This document shows positions 17,646 through 26,148 of a DNA stretch of 64,000 nucleotides, one piece after another; positions within the stretch are counted from its first letter, which is position 1; every line of letters begins with the position of its first letter. The stretch spans positions 1 through 64,000 of the forward strand of contig JAFGYE010000052.1 of NCBI GenBank assembly GCA_016936255.1, given 5' to 3'. The position numbers and the translations under genes were made by a program. This stretch comes from Marinifilaceae bacterium (lineage in GTDB: Bacteria; Bacteroidota; Bacteroidia; Bacteroidales; Marinifilaceae). Under the pieces are notes generated by a model that had not been told where the DNA came from, made no database searches, and saw only the letters and a list, made by a program, of their open reading frames with translations.

Positions 17646-17662
17646 GTGTCTAAATTTGTTTT

Positions 17663-17860
17663 TTATTGCCACATGGAACTCGCCAACTTAGTCATCCTCG
17701 TGTGTGAGAAAAGTCTTCTCATAGCGCGTTTCATATGATTATAATTTTAAGTTTTTGTCATATAGCCTGTCCCAAACATATTTCGGGAGAACTTACCAAG
17801 CTGGAATAATCACCCTGCTGTATGTCAAAACACCTTGGCATGGACGTTTCATCGGTTAAT
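17663..17860 (-). repeat. Two copies of the dispersed act-type repeat
   Basis: Two diverged units related to the actC-actD repeat lie head to tail. On the minus strand the first begins ATGAAACGTCC at 17852 and opens a 19-residue frame (MKRPCQGVLTYSRVIIPAW, stop at 17793). The second begins ATGAAACGCGC at 17734 and opens a 23-residue frame ending at 17663. Between them lie an imperfect CCCGAAA...TTTGGG hairpin and the AT-rich AAAACTTAAAATTATAA leader seen in the act operon copy. Order, strand and leader are the same at both sites. Confidence 0.75.
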
Positions 17861-18038
17861 GGATTTGAATGAAATGCACTTGTTTGATTGCGAGTTTTAA
17901 CAAAAATTAGATGATTGAGCTTTACCTGAAATACTTCCTGTCGGGAACTTTTTTATTATGGTTGAATGGTTGTAAAGTGAATTGGTTGATTGCCCCAAAC
18001 AGGAAGTACTAACTAAATGTATGTAGTTAAATAAAACT
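17861..18038. other. Spacer with a 10-bp inverted repeat
   Basis: TACTTCCTGT at 17932-17941 is the exact reverse complement of ACAGGAAGTA at 17999-18008, with 57 bases between. It lies downstream of the small barrel gene on the minus strand. No gene is seen here. Confidence 0.4.
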
Positions 18039-18572
18039 CTAGAAATGGTATAACAATCCTACCCCTGCTGACAAGAAATTTGAACCGCCAATGGTATACT
18101 TCAAATCTGCATTGAAATACATTTTATCGGACAATGCAAAGCGACTGCCAACACCAATATTCACACCAATATCACTTCCTGAAGCATCCAAATCTGACAT
18201 GCCTCCAAGAAAATCGTCGAACTCACTTGATCCTGAACTTACTCCATCCATTTTAAATTTCCAGAAAGTAACATTCAAACCTCCAATACCATAAAAAGTC
18301 ATACTTTCGTCAGTAGAGAAAACGTAATGCGCATCGAAATCCAATGTTGACCAATTCACATTATTTTTCTTTAAATAGTAAGTGAACGCAGGGGCAATTT
18401 CCCATGTATCACTTGCTAAATAAACTCCTTTAGCAGATATACCAAGAGTGCTGATATCCGTTGCATATCCAAGACCTGCTCCGGCCATAATTTTTGAGTC
18501 TTGTGCTTTGCTTGTTAAACTGAAAAATACTGTAAGCACAGCAGCGATAACTAAAACAAATTTGTTTTTCAT
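18039..18572 (-). CDS. Small outer-membrane beta-barrel protein
   Basis: This protein has 177 residues when started at the ATG at 18572, which gives a clean signal peptide (KNKFVLVIAAVLTVFFSLTSKAQ). The rest is alternating beta strands with Gly- and aromatic-rich turns (MAGAGLGYATDISTLGISAKG, YGIGGLNVTFW, NIGVGSRFALSDKMYFNADLKY) and a terminal aromatic residue (GLLYHF). This is the outline of an OmpX/OmpW-sized eight-strand barrel. Its function is not apparent. It is part of the minus-strand envelope cluster. Confidence 0.75.
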   Translation of the reverse strand: MKNKFVLVIAAVLTVFFSLTSKAQDSKIMAGAGLGYATDISTLGISAKGVYLASDTWEIAPAFTYYLKKNNVNWSTLDFDAHYVFSTDESMTFYGIGGLNVTFWKFKMDGVSSGSSEFDDFLGGMSDLDASGSDIGVNIGVGSRFALSDKMYFNADLKYTIGGSNFLSAGVGLLYHF

Positions 18573-18744
18573 TTTTTTACTTTTTTTACTGATTATTAAT
18601 TTTTGATTGAGATTATAAAATTTCCACTTCAACATTTATCCATACTGATGTTTCCATATCAAAACCTGCAGGTACAGCAACTGTTTCTGTGAGATTAATT
18701 TTCAGATTTTATTGAAATTATTTACAATGTAATTAGGCCGTTCC

Positions 18745-18850
18745 CGAGACTAAGCAACTTCTATTTAACTGCCTTGCGAAATCCACCATGCTGGAATAAT
18801 AATCTTCCCGTGTGTCAAAATCACTTTTCACATAGTCGACTCCTATAATT
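18745..18850 (-). repeat. Decayed copy of the dispersed repeat
   Basis: This single unit matches the core of the family (on the minus strand TGACACACGGGAAGATTATT then CCAGCATGGT, preceded by AAATTATAATTATA). Its ATGAAACG start has changed to ATAGGAG, so the short frame is lost. It follows the stop of the lipoprotein gene at 18856 at once, as the act copy follows actC. Confidence 0.6.
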
Positions 18851-18855
18851 ATAAT

Positions 18856-19518
18856 TTACAGATCAGTAATATCCTTGTGAGGAAAATTAGGAAGCTCGAA
18901 ATAGCTGTATGCAACCGAAACTTCAAATTTGACACTTGTTGCTTCCTTTATTATGGTGATTCCCGCCATATTTGTTACTGCTTTCAGACTTAGACCTTTG
19001 TAAATCCACTGTCTAACTCCAAGCAAATCCCAAACTTCACAGTCGTGACCCAATATTTTCTCATTACCCAATTGAACTCCTCCCATACTTACCATTGTCT
19101 CCTTCGCTGCTTCCAATGCATCTAAATTATTCTGGCGCATGTAATCAATTAGAGGATCTTCTTTGGTATAAATTATACTGTTTTTATAATCAACCGAATA
19201 AAGTTTCTCATTATCAATTTTATAGGCACTACGGGCATTCGTAGTTGTCGATTCTTCTACTCCATTAACATTAACGATGGTAATTGTTTCCGATTTATCC
19301 TCAAAGTTTATTTCAAGAGCCCCCCATTTTTTGAAATACAGATCTTCTGTGCCTGATCCATTCATATATGGGCCGGATATTGAAGTTTCGTAGTGCACAA
19401 TACCCGATTCCACATTATAACGCTTGATGTCCTTACTCTGTAAATCATCATCTTTATCACATGAAACAATGACTGAAACAAAAAATAAAATACTTAGATA
19501 CTTTACTATATTTTTCAT
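18856..19518 (-). CDS. Lipoprotein, short paralogue of the gene at 16593
   Basis: This 220-residue lipoprotein has a lipobox (VSVIVSCDKDDD). Its block CEVWDLLGVRQWIYKGLSLK is related to the secreted protein at 16593-17645, but it lacks that protein's C-terminal domain. No known domain is recognised. It lies about 40 bases downstream of the OmpA-family gene on the same strand. Confidence 0.65.
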   Translation of the reverse strand: MKNIVKYLSILFFVSVIVSCDKDDDLQSKDIKRYNVESGIVHYETSISGPYMNGSGTEDLYFKKWGALEINFEDKSETITIVNVNGVEESTTTNARSAYKIDNEKLYSVDYKNSIIYTKEDPLIDYMRQNNLDALEAAKETMVSMGGVQLGNEKILGHDCEVWDLLGVRQWIYKGLSLKAVTNMAGITIIKEATSVKFEVSVAYSYFELPNFPHKDITDL

Positions 19519-19560
19519 AATTCAAATTGGTATTTGTTTAAATCGTTCTTAAAATTTTAA

Positions 19561-21282
19561 TTAGTTTGGCATTACATAGAAACCGGTATTTTCCCTTTGT
19601 ACAATTGTTGTTGTTTTAGCATCCGATCTGCCCAACCAAAAGTCCTCTTCCGATCTCATCATGTCCCCAGTATTTCCTTCGTCCAAATCGCAGGTATAAG
19701 TTCCTCCAATTTCCAAATGATCAGATTTACTGTGAACAGAGCCATCATCATTATAGGTTACATACTTAACTGTTAATCGATAACTATCACTTTCGTCAAC
19801 ATCAAGAACTTCCATTTTACCCAAATACCCGTCAGACGTACCGTAAATGATGGTAGTCCCATTTTTCAAAAGAATTCCCGATTGATTGGAAACCGGGATA
19901 TTCCCATTTGGCAAGCTTTCCATTTTAGTATCGATCGCTTTACGATCCAAAGAATCAAAAATTGAATTGCCTGATGTATTTGGATTGGCCGTTGCCGCAA
20001 TTCCTTTCACTTTCACAAACTCCACTCTTCGGTTGTTCGCTTTTCCTTCGGGAGTGCTGTTATTATCCAATGGCCTGCTTTCTCCGTAACCGGCATAACT
20101 CAATCGGTTCGATGAAATTCCCATCTGAATCAATTTCTCCATTACCACTTTAGCTCTCGCTTCCGATAAACTTTTATTTGATGCATCATCACCATCGCTA
20201 TCAGTATGACCTTCCACACTAAAATTTAAATCAGGTTGTTTTTGCAGTAATTCGCAAATTTTATTGATTGGCCCCATCGACTCGGGCTTTAAACTGGCCT
20301 TGTTTACATCGAAACGGATTCCATTGCAAATGATCTTACCATCCTGCAGTACACGATCGTAATATTTAACCCCACCTTTTGCAATGCGAACATTTTTCAC
20401 ATAGTATGCTTTATCGTCGGCTAATTTAGCCCAATATGCCTGCAGACAGATTCCCGTCGGATTTGCTTCATAATGCGGAATATTTATCAATCGAGTGTCA
20501 TCCATATACACTTTCAACTTGCCTTTTGTGTAGGCAATCGATACATGAATCCAACGGGCTTTATCATTCCAGCTATAATCTAAATCGGGATGTTCTCCAG
20601 AAACGTCACTATTCTGAACAGAAATATGTTTGTAGCCTATTTCAATTTCCTGACCACTATTCTTCTGATTTTTTAAATCATATAAGTAAACCGAAAATCG
20701 ATTGCCATTTGCTGGCTTATAAAAATCAAATTCCACTGTAAAAATTTCAGGAAGATAATCTTCACCTGCATTCTTTAGATATGGGACAACCGCGGGTGTT
20801 CCATCCATAAACATCATCACATTTTCGCCATCTACGTTTGCAATTTCAACTTGTCCTTTCACCAAATCCCAACGACTGGGAAACTCACCATTCTCTTCCG
20901 TAATTGCAGGACCATCTTCAAAGATTACAACATCACCGGGAACAAAGTCAAATTTATTCCAAACCACGTCAGGCTTTTTAGCAACTTGCTTTTCTACTCT
21001 CTCATTACTATTATTCCCGTCATTTCTATTTGAGTCTTCATTGTTTCCTGAAGTAATTTTTGACTCTTCATTCGCAGCTTTCTTTTTCTTCTTCTTTTTA
21101 CCGAATAAACTTCCAATACCTTCTTCCAGTTTATCGAAGCCTTTATCTACACCTCGTTCTATTTTATTATTAGCTCGACGTGTACCTTGCTTCTTTACTA
21201 CTTTTTCCGGATCTACTACCTGCGCATTTATAATTGTAATGCTAAGTGTAAATAACAAGGATAGAAATACGAATTTTTTCAT
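19561..21282 (-). CDS. OmpA-family protein with LamG-like domain
   Basis: This protein has 573 residues with a signal peptide ending at INAQ. A Lys-rich linker (GSLFGKKKKKKKAANEE) lies at about 58-75. A concanavalin/LamG-like domain spans about 125-300 (EFDFYKPANGNRFSVYLYDL, WIHVSIAYTKGKLKVYMDD). An OmpA peptidoglycan-binding domain follows at about 320-430 (GIRFDVNKASLKPESM, VEGHTDSDGDDASNKSLSEAR, NRRVEF). It presumably links the outer membrane to the cell wall, with the LamG domain binding an unknown partner. The C-terminal 130 residues are an unassigned beta domain. It is the first gene of the minus-strand lipoprotein cluster. Confidence 0.82.
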   Translation of the reverse strand: MKKFVFLSLLFTLSITIINAQVVDPEKVVKKQGTRRANNKIERGVDKGFDKLEEGIGSLFGKKKKKKKAANEESKITSGNNEDSNRNDGNNSNERVEKQVAKKPDVVWNKFDFVPGDVVIFEDGPAITEENGEFPSRWDLVKGQVEIANVDGENVMMFMDGTPAVVPYLKNAGEDYLPEIFTVEFDFYKPANGNRFSVYLYDLKNQKNSGQEIEIGYKHISVQNSDVSGEHPDLDYSWNDKARWIHVSIAYTKGKLKVYMDDTRLINIPHYEANPTGICLQAYWAKLADDKAYYVKNVRIAKGGVKYYDRVLQDGKIICNGIRFDVNKASLKPESMGPINKICELLQKQPDLNFSVEGHTDSDGDDASNKSLSEARAKVVMEKLIQMGISSNRLSYAGYGESRPLDNNSTPEGKANNRRVEFVKVKGIAATANPNTSGNSIFDSLDRKAIDTKMESLPNGNIPVSNQSGILLKNGTTIIYGTSDGYLGKMEVLDVDESDSYRLTVKYVTYNDDGSVHSKSDHLEIGGTYTCDLDEGNTGDMMRSEEDFWLGRSDAKTTTIVQRENTGFYVMPN

Positions 21283-21993
21283 GAGTACAATTTTTGGTTT
21301 TGATTACATTATAAATGTATGGTGTTAATCAAACCTCAAATAGCAAACATGTTCCAAAAACAAAAGCAAATGTTCAATAATCTCACTATAAGCAACTTAA
21401 TCGTAAAAACTTCACTTATACACCGAAATTATCATTCCATCATATTCATGCAAACGGAAGATAAAAAGGATTCCATGCATACCTAATCAGGCAATAAAAT
21501 CCGATTAATCAAAACACCACTTTCTCCCTGAAAACGTATCTTTTAAAGACATTTTGAGTCTTATTAGTATTCTTAAATCATTGTGGATTTTTACAGAAAA
21601 AAAGGAAGGAACAACACCAAAGTATAACAAATGTTTCTGCAGCTAAAACAAATGCTCCAAAACAACACAACTAATTGACATATAGCTGATTGGTGCAGGA
21701 TTGAAATTAACCATCCAAACAAGTATCGTAAAATAAATTGGCTCCGGGTTTAAGAAAACACCATTTTTGAGCCGATAACAATTAAAATTAGTTGGTAAAT
21801 TAACAAACACAGGAGCAATAACCCGTATGTGTTTCGTGTAAGGCATTACACGAATATCCTCAACAAAAAAGATTCTATAAAATTGAATGAACTAAGTTTT
21901 GATGTTTACTTGACAAGAGACCAAATAACAAATTGCCTACCTCCTAATCATCAGGTAAGCAGCAAGCGATTTGGTTCTCTTTATCTTTTTAAT
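21283..21993. other. Long AT-rich intergenic stretch
   Basis: About 700 bases before the OmpA-family gene hold no convincing gene. A hairpin CGTGTAA-GGCA-TTACACG lies at 21835-21852. A 67-codon minus-strand frame at 21643-21846 has no signal, domain or normal composition and I do not call it. The promoter of the OmpA-family gene should lie at the left end, but I see no clear -7/-33 pair. Confidence 0.4.
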
Positions 21994-22055
21994 TTTTAAT
22001 GTACATCAAACTTTATTTTAATGTACATCAAAGTAAAGTTTGATGTACATTAAAA
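21994..22055. promoter_or_regulatory. Triple TTAATGTACATCAAA palindromic array
   Basis: The 22-base arm TTTTAATGTACATCAAACTTTA (21994-22015) is repeated exactly in reverse complement at 22034-22055. A third copy of its first 17 bases lies between them in direct orientation at 22016-22032. Each copy centres on the near-palindrome TTAATGTACATCAA. This could be a multi-site operator for a dimeric regulator, or a large hairpin ending the HTCS transcript. It lies about 95 bases past the HTCS stop and about 710 bases before the OmpA-family gene. Confidence 0.55.
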
Positions 22056-22148
22056 ATAATTATTGCCTAGATAAAACAAATAACTTTACCTGTACACAGT
22101 AAGGAATACTACTTAAGAATATATCACAATAAGCTTACTTAAAAAGTT

Positions 22149-25013
22149 TTAATTGGAATGTTCCTTTATATACTCGGAGGGAGTACAACCTTGAATCTCT
22201 TTAAAGCATTTGGAAAAATACGAAGTGTCGTTAAATCCGGTAGAAAAACAAACATCACTAATATTCACATCTGGGTTCAATAAAATTTCCGATGCCATTT
22301 TTATTCTTTGCGTTCTGATGAATGCAGTAGCTGACAGTCCGGTTAAAGCTTTTAACTTACGATGAAGTTGTGTTCGGCTCATTAAAGTCTCCTCGCAAAA
22401 CTGATCTACAGTAAAATTCGGATTGTGTAAATTCGCTTCCAGAACTTTCTGCAATGTTCTTGCAAATTTCTCTTCTTCAGATGGAAACACAATATTTAAA
22501 GGACTGATAACTATTTCATTTTGATACTTTTTCTGCATCTCTTTTCTTGTGGCAATTAGTCTTTCAACCTTAACGATTAAAGCCTGAGCATTAAATGGTT
22601 TCACGATGTAATCATCTGCGCCGGATTTAAGACCATCCAATTCATTGTCATCACCAACTTTGGCAGTCAATAAAATAATGGGTATGTGATTGGTTTTCAC
22701 ATCTGCTTTTAAGCAGGAACAAAGCTCAACACCACCAACTTTTGGCATCATTACATCCGAAATAATCAAATCAGGAATATATTCGATTGCCATCTTAATC
22801 CCAATTTCCCCGTCTTCAGCTTCTAAAATTTTGTATTTATGAATAAAGTAAGTCTTGATGTATTTCCGCATATCTAAATTATCCTCAACAAGCAACAATA
22901 CGGGCAAATCTTCAATTTTCACCTCGTTTTCTTCTTCCGGGTTCAAATCTGAATTTACTTCATAAAACTGCTCCTCTTTTTTTGCCAGAGGTAAAAACGA
23001 TATTTCGTTTGCCTTAAAATGATCTTTAGATGTTGGCAACAACAATTCAAATTGAATGATTTGACTATTGGAACAACTAACCTTTATGGGTGCGCGGTAA
23101 AGAGTACACAACTCCTTCACTAAAGAGAGTCCAATACCGGTTCCTTGTGTTTCGTTTTCGCCTGCACGGTAAAACCGATCAAAAATATGAGCCAATTGCT
23201 CTTTGGTTAACGTGCACCCCGAATTACTTACAATTATTTTAATATGATCATTAAATGCATCAAGCTTCATTTCTACATTCCCATTTTTAGGAACAAACTT
23301 AAATGCATTGGACAATAAATTAGTAATTATTATTTCAACAATATTCGTATCGAACCAAACATCTCCTGATTCATTTATTTCCAATTGATAATTTATCTTT
23401 TTCTCGGATGCCTGATAAATAAACGAATTTGAAATTCCTTTAAGCAATGTTGACAAATCACCTTCCTGCGCTGAAATGGCAAAATGACCTGCATCAATTT
23501 TAGAGAGATTTAATAGCTGATCAACCAATGCAAGTAATCTGTTGGTATTCCGCAGAATCAGTTTCATTTCATCCTGCTCCTCATTGCTATGAGGCCGGGC
23601 TAAATGCTTTTCTACCGGACCTTTTATTAATGTTAAAGGTGTTCTAAATTCATGGGAGATACTACTGAAAAATTTCGATTTCATCTGATTTACAATCTGT
23701 AACTCTCTTGAAACCTTTTGTTTGTTCTTGTATAAGTAATAAAAAAACGCGGCCAATCCTCCAAAAAGCAACAGCAGAACTCCAAACTGATTTCTCTGCA
23801 TTTTTTTTGATTCTCCAATCAACTGATTTCTTGCATTCAACAGCTCAATCTGATGGGTTTTATTTTCCGATTGATATTTAAATTCCAAATCATTCATTAC
23901 ACGCACAGTCTCGCTGTTGTATAACGAATCGGTATAATTTTTATGCAATAACAGAGCATCACTTGCCTCCCGATATCTTCCTGTTGCATAATAGACTTCA
24001 TACAAAACCTTATTCGCAAACATTAGATTATCAACAGAATGAATTTCTTTTGAAATTAATCGTCCTTCCAACAAATTCTTTTCAGCTTCCTTGTATCGTT
24101 TTAACTTCGAACAAACATTACCATGCTGAATTAGTATCGTACTTAAGTAACGCTTATCATTTTTTTTCCGCTGCAAAGCGAGTGCCTGCTCAAAATACCC
24201 ATAAGCTTTCTCATATTCATTTTGAAACATTTTCACTTGTCCCAAAAGCTGATAACAAATACCCTCACCAATAGGATTCCCACGTAATTTTGACAGCTCC
24301 AGCGATTTATTAATATAGTAATTGGCTGAATCAGCTTCCTGCAAATCAAGGTAGGCTTCTCCAACATTGCCATAACTAATCTCTAAATGATATTTATTGT
24401 CGCTGCTTACTCCATATTTTAAAGATTCCCGAAAATAGGACAAAGCCTTTTGATATTCTTTTTGTACCAAATAGATATTTCCAATTCCGTTTTCGGCAAT
24501 TGCCTTGCCATATAAATTATTACTGAATTTTGTTGTATTGATTGATGAAACAAAATAATTAACAGCCTCTTCATTGCGATCCGTTTTCCGACAAACAACT
24601 CCTAACTCATTGTATATTCGTCCTAATTTGTAATAATCTTTTATTTTATGGGCAAAGGGCAATGACTTTTGATAGTAATATTTAGCAGAATCGTAGCCAT
24701 GTGTATATCGATGGTTTACCCCTATCCTATAATATATTTCTGCCAGGCCGGTAGTATCCTTATCAGTTTTAATTTTATTCAAAAGCAGATGCAAATAAGA
24801 CGGATATTCTTCTTTTAAGATTTTTCGGTTATCAGCTACAAGACTGATCAGGCTATCAGAATTTTCGATTTTTCCTTCAAGCATAACCAACTCATTAATG
24901 GCTACTTTCAAACTATCTAAATCATGAAACCGGGCTTTCTTATAATCATCCTTGGCATAAACTTCAGTAATTAGGATTGTGAAAAGAAAGAAAAAAAAGA
25001 ATTTTTTAATCAT
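22149..25013 (-). CDS. HTCS-type hybrid sensor kinase/response regulator with TPR sensor
   Basis: This protein has about 954 residues. The ATG at 25013 begins the signal peptide (IKKFFFFFLFTILITEVYA); the in-frame Met 16 codons earlier is discarded. A periplasmic TPR-rich region (AEIYYRIGVNHRYTHGYDSAK and several more) spans about 60-370. One membrane helix follows near 405-420 (FGVLLLLFGGLAAFFYYLY). Next come HisKA (H-box SHEFRTPLTLIKG, about 450), HATPase_c (GTGIGLSLV), a receiver domain (LLLVEDNLDMR ... DLIISDVMMPKVGG ... VKPF) and an AraC-type HTH at the C-terminus. It senses an unknown signal and acts as a transcription factor. Its targets may include the neighbouring envelope genes or the palindromic array. 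Confidence 0.9.
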   Translation of the reverse strand: MIKKFFFFFLFTILITEVYAKDDYKKARFHDLDSLKVAINELVMLEGKIENSDSLISLVADNRKILKEEYPSYLHLLLNKIKTDKDTTGLAEIYYRIGVNHRYTHGYDSAKYYYQKSLPFAHKIKDYYKLGRIYNELGVVCRKTDRNEEAVNYFVSSINTTKFSNNLYGKAIAENGIGNIYLVQKEYQKALSYFRESLKYGVSSDNKYHLEISYGNVGEAYLDLQEADSANYYINKSLELSKLRGNPIGEGICYQLLGQVKMFQNEYEKAYGYFEQALALQRKKNDKRYLSTILIQHGNVCSKLKRYKEAEKNLLEGRLISKEIHSVDNLMFANKVLYEVYYATGRYREASDALLLHKNYTDSLYNSETVRVMNDLEFKYQSENKTHQIELLNARNQLIGESKKMQRNQFGVLLLLFGGLAAFFYYLYKNKQKVSRELQIVNQMKSKFFSSISHEFRTPLTLIKGPVEKHLARPHSNEEQDEMKLILRNTNRLLALVDQLLNLSKIDAGHFAISAQEGDLSTLLKGISNSFIYQASEKKINYQLEINESGDVWFDTNIVEIIITNLLSNAFKFVPKNGNVEMKLDAFNDHIKIIVSNSGCTLTKEQLAHIFDRFYRAGENETQGTGIGLSLVKELCTLYRAPIKVSCSNSQIIQFELLLPTSKDHFKANEISFLPLAKKEEQFYEVNSDLNPEEENEVKIEDLPVLLLVEDNLDMRKYIKTYFIHKYKILEAEDGEIGIKMAIEYIPDLIISDVMMPKVGGVELCSCLKADVKTNHIPIILLTAKVGDDNELDGLKSGADDYIVKPFNAQALIVKVERLIATRKEMQKKYQNEIVISPLNIVFPSEEEKFARTLQKVLEANLHNPNFTVDQFCEETLMSRTQLHRKLKALTGLSATAFIRTQRIKMASEILLNPDVNISDVCFSTGFNDTSYFSKCFKEIQGCTPSEYIKEHSN

Positions 25014-25446
25014 ATTAACAATTATAAGATCTTCTTTAAGAAACGAATAAAAAACACACATAAATATAAAACCAATGCTAAAGAAGTTCTGAAACTTCGC
25101 TAAAAATCACTGTAACCATTCTGAATGATTGAATTTAAGACAAAAAAAATGCACATGCAAATATATCATATAACTTAACAAAACAATAATATAAGTGCAA
25201 ATTTTAAACCCAAAATATTCTAAACTCATCAAACATTAATCCGAATTAACTATTTGTCATACTACTTTACTAAAATTGATTGAAACTTTACTCTGCAACT
25301 TATTTTATAAGTTCAGTATTTACCTGTTATCCGAAGCCACTCTACGCTTAAAATTTCCCTAATTTGGAATATTTATTAGTATCTTTACCATCCTTTATAT
25401 ACACATTTACACGCCTTGTTATTTAGTAAGGCAAAAGGATTTTACA
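25014..25446. promoter_or_regulatory. Divergent promoter region, HTCS gene and cysH
   Basis: The HTCS gene and cysH read away from each other across 433 AT-rich bases. TATCTTTA at about 25379-25386 is one mismatch from the -7 consensus for cysH, with TTTG only 13 bases upstream, so it is uncertain. I see no riboswitch-like fold or other feature. Confidence 0.3.
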
Positions 25447-26109
25447 ATGAATTTTGAAAGCATAAAAAAGAAACTTGAGCAATACAAAGCCGAAGGAAAG
25501 ACGATGTTTACCACATCCTCTTTTCAATCGCACAGTCTTGTTTTACTTCATATTATCAGCCGGATAGACAATACAATACCTGTTTATTTTATTAATACCG
25601 GATTTTTATTCCCTGAAACCATTCAGTTTAAAGATCAAATCGCCAAAGAATTTGGATTGAAAATTATCGATGCAAAATCTTCAGTTCCTAAAGCACAACA
25701 AAAAGATGCAAAGGGAAATTTTCTCTTCACCTCTGATCCTGATTACTGTTGTTTCCTAAATAAGGTACAACCTCTGGATGGTGTTTTGGCAGATTACGAT
25801 GTTTGGATCAATGGCGTTCGGGCAGATCAATCGGCTGTTCGAAAAGCGATGAATATTGAACAGGATGCTCCTCATGGTGTCATCCGATTTCACCCAATGT
25901 TGGATTGGAGTAAACAGGAAATTTACAAGTACATTAAAGAGCACAATCTTCCCCGTCATCCGCTCGAAGCAAAAGGTTACGACAGCATTGGCTGTGAGCC
26001 TTGTACACGAAAAATGACTCTGGGCGATGATCGGTCGGCACGATGGTTTGGAATGAAAAAAACCGAATGTGGTTTAAATACCGATTTGGTAATTAAAAAA
26101 GATAAATAA
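25447..26109 (+). CDS. cysH: Assimilatory APS reductase (phosphoadenylyl-sulfate reductase family)
   Basis: This 220-residue PAPS/APS reductase reduces adenylyl sulfate to sulfite in sulfur assimilation. It has a PP-loop-like TSSFQSHS near residues 23-30. It also has the Cys-Cys at 101-102 with CEPC at 183-186, which ligate a [4Fe-4S] cluster and mark the APS-using type, and the catalytic Cys208 in ECGLN near the C-terminus. The KG-rich loop AKGNFLFTSDPDYCC fits the family. It is followed 39 bases later by an SDR gene, probably in the same transcript. Confidence 0.88.
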   Translation: MNFESIKKKLEQYKAEGKTMFTTSSFQSHSLVLLHIISRIDNTIPVYFINTGFLFPETIQFKDQIAKEFGLKIIDAKSSVPKAQQKDAKGNFLFTSDPDYCCFLNKVQPLDGVLADYDVWINGVRADQSAVRKAMNIEQDAPHGVIRFHPMLDWSKQEIYKYIKEHNLPRHPLEAKGYDSIGCEPCTRKMTLGDDRSARWFGMKKTECGLNTDLVIKKDK

Positions 26110-26148
26110 TAATTACAGCTAATAATCCGAAATTAAAACACAGATACA

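Noticed and set aside
21643-21846. 67-codon open frame on the minus strand upstream of the OmpA gene, with a THxRVI-like stretch resembling the dispersed repeat peptides
   Set aside because: The resemblance is confined to a few residues, there is no leader of the repeat family, and the frame has no signal or domain.
24000-24300. Open frames opposite the TPR region of the HTCS gene
   Set aside because: They are antisense to conserved TPR coding and lack any start or domain.
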